A DNA stretch of 64,000 nt from Sphingobacteriaceae bacterium (lineage in GTDB: Bacteria; Bacteroidota; Bacteroidia; B-17B0; Aurantibacillaceae). Shown piece by piece: positions 1 to 7,606 of the stretch; within the stretch, counting starts at the first letter, position 1; every line of letters starts with the position of its first letter. The notes beneath the pieces were generated by a model. It made no database searches. It saw only the letters and a program-made list of their open reading frames with translations, and was not told where the DNA came from. Location: the NCBI GenBank assembly GCA_016709575.1, contig JADJMM010000019.1, positions 1-64,000 of the forward strand. The letters are read 5' to 3'. Made by a program: the position numbers and the translations under genes.

Positions 1-168
1 AAGCCAAGTGCTGTGTTTTGAATCTTGTCGGAATGAATCGAGTTTTTCGTAAACGCTAACAAAAACATCTTGTGTAATTTCTTCGGCGTCCTCAATATTT
101 TGTACATACTGAAGCGCTAAGTTGTAAACTAACTTTTTGTGTTCGTTATAAAGTTCTTCAAATTGCAC
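1..168 (-). CDS. ECF RNA polymerase sigma factor, N-terminal part (cut by window edge)
   Basis: The 56 codons visible read as the start of a sigma-70 region 2 domain: MQFEELYNEHKKLVYNLAL, followed by the region 2.2 signature DAEEITQDVFVSVYEKL and then DSFRQDSKHSTWL. That order is typical of extracytoplasmic-function sigma factors, which direct RNA polymerase to stress or envelope regulons. GTG at 168 is the only usable start because a TAA lies in the same frame just upstream. Regions 3-4 lie outside the window, so the subgroup cannot be named. It is the first gene upstream of nothing visible here and is separated by 35 bp from the end of the sugar transferase gene. Confidence 0.85.
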   Translation of the reverse strand, partial: MQFEELYNEHKKLVYNLALQYVQNIEDAEEITQDVFVSVYEKLDSFRQDSKHSTWL

Positions 169-203
169 GAGGCAAGATAAGATTTAAATAAAAAGATAGA
201 AAA

Positions 204-1625
204 TTATTTACCGCGCCCTTGCACAACAATCAATACCGTGTGCACTAAAATTTTGAAATCGAGTAGAAGGCTCATGTTTTCGATATACAGAATATCAAAT
301 TTTAAACGGTCAATCATTTGGTCAACATTTTCTGCGTAACCATATTTTACTTGTCCCCATGATGTAATACCCGGACGAACTTTTTGTAAATGTTTGTAAT
401 GTGGTGCGCGCTTTACAATTTGATCGATGAAGAATTGTCTTTCCGGACGAGGACCAACTAAACTCATATCACCAAGAAGAACGTTTAAAAACTGTGGCAT
501 TTCATCTAAGCGTACTTTACGTAAAAAGCGACCAAACTTAGTCACACGAGGGTCGCTTTCGCTGGAAAGGGCAGGACCTAATTTTTCGGCATCACATAAC
601 ATGGTGCGGAATTTATAAATTTTAAATGGACGACCGTGTATACCAATACGTTCTTGGTTAAAAAATGCAGGACCTTTAGAAGTGGCTTTCACCAAAATAA
701 TTAAAATCAAATAGAACCAGCTAAAACCAACCAACACTAAAACAGACAAACTCACATCAATAAAACGTTTAACGGCCACTTGCCAATCAGGAATAATTTT
801 ATTTTTGATTTCGATAAGTGGTGTTCCAAAAATCGAATTCATTTTTACCTGTCCTGATAAAATATCGTACATATCAGGAATAATTTTTATCACTAAACCT
901 AAATCGCTTAACTCGTTTACCATTTGTTTTAGGTATTCGTGTTCTTCGGTTTCTAGGGCAATAATAACTTCTTCAACATTATTATCCTGAATAATTTTTT
1001 TGATGTCGTGATACTCTCCTAAGTGAGGTAATCCTTTTTGCAATTCTTCTGAGTAACCGTTTTTACCTTCGATGTGTACGAAGCCGATAAACGTGTTACC
1101 AATTCCTTTTTTAAGAGAATTGATTTCGTTGAGGGTGCTGTGCGCGCGTTGATTGCTACCAATGATTACTGTACGGAATCCAAAATCACGTTTTCCGATT
1201 CTGTAATTCGTCACACTTGATAAAACAAAACGGAGTATAGCGGTAAACATAAAATGTAAACCGAAGAGTGTAAAAAATAATTTGTAATAGAATTTGTAAT
1301 TGGTAACGTAATCATCCAACAGCAACACAAAGAATACAATGGTAACACCTAATAACGACACCATAAAGGTTTGTACAAACTCGTTAATACGTGAGCGGCG
1401 TAACACGTTGTTGTAGGTTCCTACCAAATAATAAAACAACAACCAGGCTAGGGGGATGATGATGATGCTCTTGAAAAACTGCGCATCAAAAAACACATCA
1501 GATACTGAACCAATTTTAGCAGGATCAATTTTGCTTTTACGGTACACATAAAATGCCGTCCAAGCTGCAGCTGCCGATATTAAATCGAAGAAGACGTATT
1601 TTATGGTATGTAAAGTTTTATTCAA
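204..1625 (-). CDS. Undecaprenyl-phosphate sugar phosphotransferase (WcaJ/CpsE-like)
   Basis: A 473-residue membrane protein. The N-terminal part holds about four membrane helices (residues 5-125), then a soluble CoA-binding-like region (about 150-245), a fifth helix near 290-310, and the C-terminal bacterial sugar transferase domain with KFRTM, the SDPRVTKFGRFLRK stretch, DEMPQFLNVLLGDMSLVGPRPE and RPGITSWGQV. This is the full architecture of polyisoprenyl-phosphate hexose-1-phosphate transferases, which load the first sugar of an exopolysaccharide or capsule repeat unit onto undecaprenyl phosphate at the inner membrane. The donor sugar is not deducible. It follows the lipoprotein gene on the same strand by 2 bp. 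Confidence 0.93.
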   Translation of the reverse strand: MNKTLHTIKYVFFDLISAAAAWTAFYVYRKSKIDPAKIGSVSDVFFDAQFFKSIIIIPLAWLLFYYLVGTYNNVLRRSRINEFVQTFMVSLLGVTIVFFVLLLDDYVTNYKFYYKLFFTLFGLHFMFTAILRFVLSSVTNYRIGKRDFGFRTVIIGSNQRAHSTLNEINSLKKGIGNTFIGFVHIEGKNGYSEELQKGLPHLGEYHDIKKIIQDNNVEEVIIALETEEHEYLKQMVNELSDLGLVIKIIPDMYDILSGQVKMNSIFGTPLIEIKNKIIPDWQVAVKRFIDVSLSVLVLVGFSWFYLILIILVKATSKGPAFFNQERIGIHGRPFKIYKFRTMLCDAEKLGPALSSESDPRVTKFGRFLRKVRLDEMPQFLNVLLGDMSLVGPRPERQFFIDQIVKRAPHYKHLQKVRPGITSWGQVKYGYAENVDQMIDRLKFDILYIENMSLLLDFKILVHTVLIVVQGRGK

Positions 1626-1627
1626 AA

Positions 1628-2484
1628 CTAGTAGCTAACAACTTTAATATTATCAATCCAGTATTCGGTTTTAGGTTCGTTATCTGTTTTAACTGTGCGG
1701 AAGTATAAACCACAATTTCCGGTTAACGAACTAACACCTGAAGAAAGTTGAATGTAAATTTTGTTCCAAGTATAACTTGGATTAATACCGGATACAAACC
1801 AATACGTTGTACCACTGTAAACACCAACTTCAAAAGAGCCTGTGCATTTGTAATTAATTTCTAAATAAACTGCTGCTCCTGATTTTGGAAGGGCGTATTG
1901 AAAAATGGATTCATATTGTGCAATGCGTTTGTTATTATCAACTGCAAAGTATAAACATTTGGTGCCTTCAAACACATCAGCAGTTGGACTGGTAACTTTG
2001 TTTAAAATAGTGAAGGAGGTATCGGTGTTACTTGAATTTTATACTACGCCGCTTGTAGTTCGAAACCTTCAAAATCTTCGAGCCAACGGAAAACTGTACC
2101 TGCTTTGTATTTAAAAGTGAAATTGCGGTTTATTTGTGTGCCCGGTGTAACTGAAGTATCAAAATAATTTGGCTCGTAAAATTCGTAAGGAAGACGGGTA
2201 GCTGAAATTCCATTATTTTTTATGCCTGCAAAAAGTGTTACTTGGGTTGGACCTGTTGATGTAACAGGGAAGGTGTTGCCAAGAGGAAAGATACCTTTAA
2301 ATTGTCCGTTCACATAATACCAGATATCGGTAATTTTATGGCTGGTGGTTCCTTGTACTGATGGGTTAGATACAGCAAGACTTACATTTTCCGGTTTTAT
2401 AAAAAAAGCATCAGGGGCTTTTAGTTTTTCTTTGTTGCAACCGATAAAAAGTAAAAAGAGTAAAAATATTCCAAATAGCCTCAT
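1628..2484 (-). CDS. Lipoprotein of unknown function, reading frame broken twice
   Basis: Two adjoining open frames join into one protein of about 280 residues. The N-terminal half begins MRLFGIFLLFLLFIGCNKE, a signal peptide with lipobox cysteine, and ends at ELQAA-stop near 2043. The C-terminal half resumes near 2036 (NSSNTDTSFTILNKV) and ends VVSY. Both a TAG in the first frame and a TAA in the second frame lie in the junction, so two single-base changes are needed to join them. The mature protein looks beta-rich with many Thr, Asn and Tyr and is probably anchored in the outer membrane or periplasm. No family recognised. ATG at 2484 is preferred over a TTG one codon upstream. Confidence 0.6.
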
Positions 2485-2571
2485 CAAATTTTTTAAGGCG
2501 CAAAAGTACGGTTGTTTTTACTTTTTTGGAAGCTATTTTGAGATAAGGTGTTGTATTTTTTCGTCAATACT

Positions 2572-2690
2572 CTAAGCTAAACTTAACACCCCAATAGCAT
2601 CCTCAATTGTAACAACCGGCTTCGAACCCGTGGTTATACTATTATGAAACGCCAGTAACTCTTCTTTTATTGCGTTTGTTGGTAAAATAA
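2572..2690 (-). pseudogene. C-terminal remnant of a Gfo/Idh/MocA-type oxidoreductase
   Basis: Reading the minus strand upstream of a TAG at 2574-2572 gives ILPTNAIKEELLAFHNSI, followed by TTGSKPVVTIEDAIGVLSLA. The pattern of a late helix (KEELLAFHNSI) then a PVVTIEDAIGVL segment is what closes NAD(P)-dependent sugar or inositol dehydrogenases of the Gfo/Idh/MocA family. Upstream of about 2690 the frame degrades and no N-terminal Rossmann domain can be found, so this is a gene remnant and not just an error-split gene. Recognition rests on about 45 residues and is moderate. Confidence 0.45.
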
Positions 2691-3018
2691 TTAGATGATA
2701 AAACCTTCTTCCTGCCAATGGATTTAGCCCCTTTCTTAATAATAGGATTCTTGATATTCTTTAATTGACCTAATCTAAATCTTTAGGTAAATTAACTCTT
2801 TGATTGTTAAGTTTTTGAGTATTTAATTATGATTCAATTTTTTATCAAAATGGTTTCATGAGATTGTGATACAATGAATGTTTGTTTTTTAAGCTAAAAG
2901 CGGGGTTTCAACAAAAAAATAGGTTTCGTTTTTAACTTAAGAAGTTATTTCGCTAGCGATGACTTAATTAGCAAATAATCCATTATTCAAAACACAATTG
3001 TTAGCAATAAAAGTATTT
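2691..3018. other. Intergenic stretch without a recognisable gene
   Basis: AT-rich DNA between the dehydrogenase remnant and the pcm promoter. I see no conserved coding frame, RNA gene or strong hairpin. Confidence 0.6.
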
Positions 3019-3053
3019 TTTGAAAAACTATGATTGTTATCAGTCTAAATTTG
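3019..3053 (+). promoter_or_regulatory. Bacteroidota-type promoter for pcm
   Basis: TTTG at 3019-3022 and a perfect TAnnTTTG match (TAAATTTG) at 3046-3053 are 23 nt apart, as in the Bacteroidota primary sigma consensus. Transcription would start near 3060, a few bases before the GTG start at 3076; a purine-rich AAAGGGGGAAA lies between. Confidence 0.5.
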
Positions 3054-3075
3054 TTGTTTAAAGGGGGAAATCATT

Positions 3076-3754
3076 GTGTTTTATAAAGTAAGTAAAGAAG
3101 ACGAGTATCTTTTTTTAGGTAAGCGGAAACGACTGGTAGAACAGTTGAAAGAAAAAGGTATAAGTAACAGTGATGTTCTCAAAGCCATTGAAACAATTCC
3201 GCGCCATTTATTTTTCGATCAATCTACGGCGCGCCCCGCCATGTTAGAGCACGCTTATTCTGATAAAGCTTTACCTATTGGTGCGGGACAAACTATATCG
3301 CATCCATTTACAGTTGCTTTTCAAACCGAGAAGTTAGAATTGAAAGCGGGAGATAAAGTTTTAGAAATAGGTACAGGTTGTGGTTACCAAACTGCTATGT
3401 TAGCTGAGATGGGCGCAAAAGTATTTAGTATTGAGCGTCAGAAAACTTTATACGATAAAACGAAATTATTTCTTCCGTATTTAGGTTATAAATCAATTCG
3501 TTTGTTTTATGGCGGATGGTTATAAAGGATTACCGCAACATGCTCCATTCGATAAAATTGTAGTAACGGCAGGCGCACCTTATATACCAAATGATTTATT
3601 GGTTCAGTTAAAAGTGGGTGGTATTATTGTAATACCAATTGGTGAAGGCGACCATCAAGAAATGAATGTGTTGAAAAAAACTTCTGAACAAGCCTTTGAA
3701 AAACAAGTGATTGGAAAGTTTAAGTTCGTCCCTATGTTACAGAACAAGGTGTAA
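3076..3754 (+). CDS. pcm: Protein-L-isoaspartate O-methyltransferase (one frameshift)
   Basis: Repairs isomerised aspartyl residues by SAM-dependent methylation of L-isoaspartate in the cytoplasm. The sequence shows the family blocks in order: GKRKRLVEQLKEKGI, IPRHLFFD, the LPIGAGQTISHPF substrate motif, the SAM-binding VLEIGTGCGYQTAMLAEMG, then FYGDGYKGLPQHAPFDKIVV with TAGAPYIPNDLL, and a C-terminal PIGEGDHQEM. The frame breaks at about 3509, where an extra G in GGCGG turns FYGDGY into FYGGWL-stop; the second open piece starts just upstream and completes the protein. Restored length is about 226 residues, normal for the family. The start codon is GTG. Confidence 0.92.
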
Positions 3755-3813
3755 TTCACTTAATTTTAGCGACTTAACAAAATACTGTTTATAAACAGCT
3801 ATTCACAATATTA

Positions 3814-3840
3814 TTGTAATGCTAAAACCATGTAAATTTG
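3814..3840 (+). promoter_or_regulatory. Probable promoter of the outer-membrane protein gene
   Basis: TAAATTTG at 3833-3840 matches TAnnTTTG exactly; TTG at 3814-3816 is the candidate upstream element, although the 16-nt spacing is short. The ATG follows 28 nt downstream. Confidence 0.4.
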
Positions 3841-3868
3841 CAGTACATAAAAACTAAACAAAACAATT

Positions 3869-4850
3869 ATGAAAAAAATCAATCGCTCTATTAGCCTTAG
3901 CATTTGGTGTAACCGGTGCTTTCGCTCAAGACTTAACCTCTAAAAAGGTGAGCCGATTCTACCTGAGGCCGAAGATTGGTCTATTGGTGTTGACGCTGTA
4001 CCTTTTTTAAATTATGCCGGTAATTTTATTGGCGGTAATGGTACTAACGCTGCTCCTAGTTGGAATAACTACGGTGCTAACCAGACTATCGTTGCTAAAA
4101 AATTTACTGATGCTCAAAATGCTTACCGTGTAACTTTCCGTTTAGGTATGCGTAATCAATCATGGAAAAATGAAATCGCAGCTCCTGTAGCTTCAACTTC
4201 TGCTCCAGTTAACTTCCCAACCAAAAGTAACGTGGTTGAAGATAAAGCTAGTCATTCAAGCAGCTTTATTGGAATTGGTGTAGGTATGGAGAAACACAAA
4301 GGTAAAACTCGTTTACAAGGGTTTTATGGTGCTGATGTTTTCGTTTGGTTCTCTTCTAGCAAGGACAAATTTAAATATGGTAACTCTTTAACTCAAGGTG
4401 CTACTACTGACCCTAACGTTGGTGTAGGTAACTCAACTGATTGGTCAACTATTGCCCCATCTGTTTACACTACTTCAAACTGGGATAATACTGCACCAAC
4501 AATTTCTGGTTATTCAAATATCACTGGATGGCGCAAGGTTTCTGAGAAACCAGGTGGACAATTTGGTTTAGGTGTTCGTGCATTTATTGGTGCTGAATAC
4601 TTTGTTATGCCAAAAAATTTCTATCGGTGGTGAATTTGGTTGGGGTGTTGGTTTAGCAATGAACACTAAATCAAAAACTGTTTATGAAGTTGAAGGTACT
4701 GACGGTGGTGGTAACGAAACTAAAGCTGATATTACTGTAACTGCAAAACGTGGTATGTCAGTAATTTTAGATACAGATCGTAATGCTGCTAACTCTGCAT
4801 CTTACAACTTAGCTCCATCTGGAACATTACGTTTAAACTTCCATTTCTAG
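3869..4850 (+). CDS. Outer-membrane protein with signal peptide, three frameshifts
   Basis: Restoring three single-base changes gives one protein of about 326 residues. The start reads MKKIIALLALAFGVTGAFAQ, a clean signal peptide, followed by DLTSKKGEPILPEAEDWSIG with VDAVPFLNYAGN next. The middle contains aromatic, alternating segments (YRVTFRLGMRNQSWKNE, LQGFYGADVFVWFSS, FGLGVRAFIGAEYFV, ISIGGEFGWGVGLAMN) and the C-terminus is SGTLRLNFHF, ending in Phe as barrel proteins do. Breaks: near 3881 (extra A), near 3951 (missing G) and near 4618 (extra A in an A-run). I infer a small outer-membrane beta-barrel; its cargo or role is unknown. It has its own promoter and terminator, suggesting an abundant single-gene transcript. 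Confidence 0.75.
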
Positions 4851-4872
4851 TCTAACGACTGATTCTTATATT

Positions 4873-4899
4873 AAAAGCCCTTTCAAGTAAGGGCTTTTT
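4873..4899 (+). terminator. Rho-independent terminator after the outer-membrane protein gene
   Basis: The stem AAAAGCCCTT pairs with AAGGGCTTTTT around a short loop and is followed by a T-run, 22 bp after the stop codon. Confidence 0.8.
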
Positions 4900-4953
4900 G
4901 ATCTATACCGTTCATCGTAAAAATGCAAAAGTACTTTTATGATATGGAATCGG

Positions 4954-4961
4954 TAATTTTG
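4954..4961 (+). promoter_or_regulatory. -7 element TAATTTTG directly in front of the metallophosphoesterase start
   Basis: An exact TAnnTTTG match ends only 5 nt before the ATG at 4967. If used, the transcript would begin at or next to the start codon (leaderless). No clear upstream TTTG is seen. Confidence 0.35.
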
Positions 4962-4966
4962 TTACC

Positions 4967-6217
4967 ATGTTTTGGCGATTCCTAATATTCTTTCTTTTCA
5001 TTCTTGCCATAGAGCTTTATTTCTTACAGGCTGTAAAAACATTTGCACGTGATTTTGCGCCACGTAACAGAGACAGAATTCTTTATGTAGCTTATGGTTT
5101 ATTCTCTATTCAGTGTTTGTTAGGACTTGTTTCTTTATTTTATCCACCACCTGAGTGGTATGGATTCTTCAGATTCTTATCATCTGTGTTTTTAGTATTA
5201 ACCGTTTGCAAATTATTTGGAGTAAGTTTTTTATTAATAGATGATATAATTCGTTTATTCCGTTGGTTGTTTAAATTAATCTTCACCGCCAAATCTGTCG
5301 GTGTTGATGAAGGTATTGGAGGAGGCGTTAGCCGGATTAAATTTTTAAGTCAGTTAGCCATTACATTTACAGTAATACCGGCATTCTCTTTTTTATACGG
5401 TATGGTGCGTGGCGCTTATAAATACCGTGTCCATAATGTAAAGGTGGATTCACCAAATTTACCTGAAGCCTTTAATGGATTTAAAATTGTGCAGATATCG
5501 GACATGCATACGGGTTCGTTCATGAGCACTTCGCCTGTAAAAACTGCTTTCGAAATTATAATGCAACAAAAAGCCGATTTAATTTTATTTACCGGCGACT
5601 TAGTAAATAACGTTGCCTCTGAAACAAAAGATTTTTTAGAGGAATATAAAACATTAAAAGCACCTTATGGCGTATACTCTGTATTAGGTAATCATGATTA
5701 TGGTGATTATGTTAGTTGGGACAGTCAAACCGCTAAGCATGAAAATTTAGAAGCATTAAAAAAAGTGCAGGCCGATTGTGGCTGGCGTTTATTAATGAAC
5801 GAGCATGTAGCTTTAGAGAAAGACGGCGAGAAAATTGCTTTGTTAGGAATAGAGAATTGGGGTGGAAGTATGCGTTTTCCTAAATATGGAAAAATGAATG
5901 AAGCGCACAAAGGAACGGAAGACTATAAGTTTAAAATATTAATGAGCCACGATCCATCTCATTGGGATAAGCAAGTTAGAACAGAATATCCGGACGTCGA
6001 CCTAACGCTCAGCGGACATACCCACGGCATGCAATTTGGTATTGAGATCCCAGGTTTTAAATGGAGTCCGGTGCAATATTTATACAAGCAATGGGCAGGT
6101 TTATACAAACAGGATAATCAATATTTGTATGTAAACCGTGGTTTAGGCTTTTTAGGTTATCCCGGTCGTTTAGGCATCTGGCCTGAGATTACGGTGATTG
6201 AGTTGAATAAGGTTTAA
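4967..6217 (+). CDS. Membrane-anchored metallophosphoesterase (YaeI-like)
   Basis: A 416-residue protein with about four hydrophobic segments in residues 1-150, then a calcineurin-like phosphoesterase domain. Metal-binding motifs are present in order: ISDMHTG (DxH), FTGDLVNN (GDxxN), LGNHDYGDY (GNHD), ILMSHDPSHWD (H) and LSGHTHGMQFG (GHxH). The C-terminal NRGLGFLGYPGRLGIWPEIT segment is typical of the YaeI/YkuE membrane-associated branch, which hydrolyses phosphoesters such as lipid or nucleotide substrates. The catalytic domain follows the helices and probably faces the periplasm, as in YkuE. The substrate is unknown. Its stop codon nearly touches the convergent MmcQ-family gene. Confidence 0.88.
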   Translation: MFWRFLIFFLFILAIELYFLQAVKTFARDFAPRNRDRILYVAYGLFSIQCLLGLVSLFYPPPEWYGFFRFLSSVFLVLTVCKLFGVSFLLIDDIIRLFRWLFKLIFTAKSVGVDEGIGGGVSRIKFLSQLAITFTVIPAFSFLYGMVRGAYKYRVHNVKVDSPNLPEAFNGFKIVQISDMHTGSFMSTSPVKTAFEIIMQQKADLILFTGDLVNNVASETKDFLEEYKTLKAPYGVYSVLGNHDYGDYVSWDSQTAKHENLEALKKVQADCGWRLLMNEHVALEKDGEKIALLGIENWGGSMRFPKYGKMNEAHKGTEDYKFKILMSHDPSHWDKQVRTEYPDVDLTLSGHTHGMQFGIEIPGFKWSPVQYLYKQWAGLYKQDNQYLYVNRGLGFLGYPGRLGIWPEITVIELNKV

Positions 6218-6235
6218 GATTTTTTTCTTTGCTTT

Positions 6236-6558
6236 TTAGAAACAGTTTTCGAAATAATTTTTATTGTACGCTTGTTCAAGCGCATCTTTAAAACATCTTT
6301 TCTTACTTTTTTTAATTCAACGTAAGTGGCACCTTTTTGTCCCCACTTATTTGGAACAGGATAAATAATGGTATTATCGTAAGCAGAAAAACCGATTGTT
6401 GAATGACTTCAAACAATAAACAAGCCCGGTTATTTTTTCATATCAAGCGTTGCAAAGATTTTTTTATTTACCCTAAAGGAATTTTTTTCGAAATGAGGTT
6501 CTTCATTTGTATTAGGTAAAGACAATGCTAATTGGCGGAATGTATCTATGCTGACCAT
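6236..6558 (-). CDS. MmcQ/YjbR family protein (three compensating homopolymer indels)
   Basis: The minus strand starts MVSIDTFRQLALSLPNTNEE followed by PHFEKNSFRVNKKIFATL, then after removal of one A reads MKNNRACLLFEVIQQSVF, and after addition of one T reads SAYDNTIIYPVPNKWGQKGA followed by TYVELKKVRKDVL. A third change restores KDALEQAYNKNYF and a stop near 6236. These blocks match MmcQ/YjbR double-wing proteins (about 110 residues), which bind DNA-like ligands and whose physiological role is unsettled. As it stands the frame carries an in-frame TAA and TGA in the middle and reads on to 6214, overlapping the convergent phosphoesterase stop. No track of a conserved operon is visible. Confidence 0.75.
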
Positions 6559-6604
6559 TAAATATAAAAATAGGAAAAATAAAAGAGTTTGTTTAGTTTT
6601 TCGC

Positions 6605-6633
6605 CACTAAAACTCAAGAGCACAAAATCCCAC
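6605..6633. repeat. Left inverted repeat flanking the GxxExxY gene
   Basis: The 19-bp core CAAGAGCACAAAATCCCAC at 6615-6633 is the exact reverse complement of 7034-7052; the outer 10 bases match imperfectly. It lies immediately after the natural stop codon of the GxxExxY gene (6640-6638). Confidence 0.75.
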
Positions 6634-6637
6634 TAAA

Positions 6638-7072
6638 TTATTTTACAAAGCGTTTTATGCCTTGGCCAATGTTTATTACGTTGAAGTTTATTAAGTATCC
6701 TAATCGAAGATTAGTTAGTTTTAATTGACTTAATACCTGAGCTTCTCATACTGGATTTACCTGGTCTATGGCTTTTATTTCACAAATAATTGTATCCTCG
6801 ACTAAAACGTCTAATCGCAAGCCTTCTTCAAATATCAAACCATCATATACTATAGGAATATTAACTTGCCTTTTTACATTTAAGCCAGCTTTTGAAAGTT
6901 CGTGACTAAAACAAATTTCATATACTTTTTCAAGCAATCCAGGTCCTAAATCCTTGTGTACAATATAGGCAGCATGAACTATTTTCTTACCAATATCCTC
7001 AATTTCTGAAGGAACGGGCTCAAACTGTTTTTTGTGGGATTTTGTGCTCTTGTGATTTTGTGGAATCAACAT
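6638..7072 (-). CDS. GxxExxY family protein with in-frame TGA
   Basis: The protein reads IEDIGKKIVHAAYIVHKDLG then PGLLEKVYEICFSHELSKAG, with the family-naming GLLEKVY (GxxExxY), a YDGLIFEEGLRLDVLVED core and IICEIKAIDQVNPV. An in-frame TGA at about position 108 replaces the Trp normally found in NPVWEAQ; after it the same frame continues EAQVLSQLKLTNLRLGYLIN to a TAA at 6640-6638, giving the usual length of about 144. The core resembles PD-(D/E)XK nuclease folds (RLDVLVED with EIKA), but activity is unproven in the family. The first 15 residues (LIPQNHKSTKSHKK) are encoded by the right inverted repeat. A good Shine-Dalgarno sequence, AAGGAG, lies at 7079-7084. Confidence 0.85.
7034..7062. 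repeat. Right inverted repeat flanking the GxxExxY gene
   Basis: GTGGGATTTTGTGCTCTTG at 7034-7052 is the exact inverse of 6615-6633. It overlaps the 5' end of the coding sequence and encodes its basic, His/Lys-rich N-terminus. Confidence 0.75.
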
Positions 7073-7084
7073 GAAAATCTCCTT

Positions 7085-7438
7085 TTATATAAACAAAGCA
7101 TATTGCTTAGCTCTCGCAGCTTGTTGTTTGTTTAAGCGGCCGGGTTCTATTACTTGAGTTTCGTATGATATTTTAGTTAAGACAGGAGCAGCGCTTAAAA
7201 AGGCTTCATTTTTAATAGCCTTGTAATCTAAATACGCTTTGCCTTTAAAGCAATTCATTACTTCGTTTAATAAACCTGCACGTTTCTCTACATACCATGT
7301 TCGGTACATTTTACTCCAACGTGCACCGGGCAACGTTTTAATGGAGTTAACTAATTCTTCGCTGTAAGAGAAGTCTAACCTAACCACCTCGTGGTTCTCG
7401 TAAACCATTTTGTTTAAATGCACAACTGAATAATTCAT
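7085..7438 (-). pseudogene. Tyrosine recombinase/integrase, N-terminal fragment only
   Basis: The 117 residues resemble the SAM-like N-terminal arm of Bacteroidota tyrosine recombinases: VVRLDFSYSEELVNSIKTLP leading into GARWSKMYRTWYV, then CFKGKAYLDYKAIKN and a linker LNKQQAARAKQYALFI. In intact family members the core-binding domain and the catalytic R-H-R-Y domain follow; here a stop occurs at QYALFI and the GxxExxY gene begins 13 bp later. No catalytic domain is present on either side. I infer truncation, perhaps by arrival of the neighbouring repeat-flanked gene. Two palindromes lie in its upstream region. Confidence 0.6.
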
Positions 7439-7471
7439 AGCTTTCTGTTTTTATTACAAAACAAAGTTACT

Positions 7472-7508
7472 ATGTATTGATACATTGTCTTGCTACAAAT
7501 TGTAGCAA
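7472..7508. promoter_or_regulatory. Two tandem palindromes upstream of the recombinase fragment
   Basis: TTGCTACAA-A-TTGTAGCAA at 7490-7508 is a perfect 9-bp inverted repeat with one central base; ATGTA-TTGA-TACAT at 7472-7485 is a second. They sit 35-70 bp upstream of the recombinase start and look like operators for a dimeric repressor; function is inferred only. Confidence 0.4.
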
Positions 7509-7606
7509 TTTTGTAATTGTAAATATATGATAAACAAGTTGTTATATAATAATCGGCAAATTGGTGATATTAAACTTGCTACAGATGATAGTAAAAAAGA
7601 ATGGTT

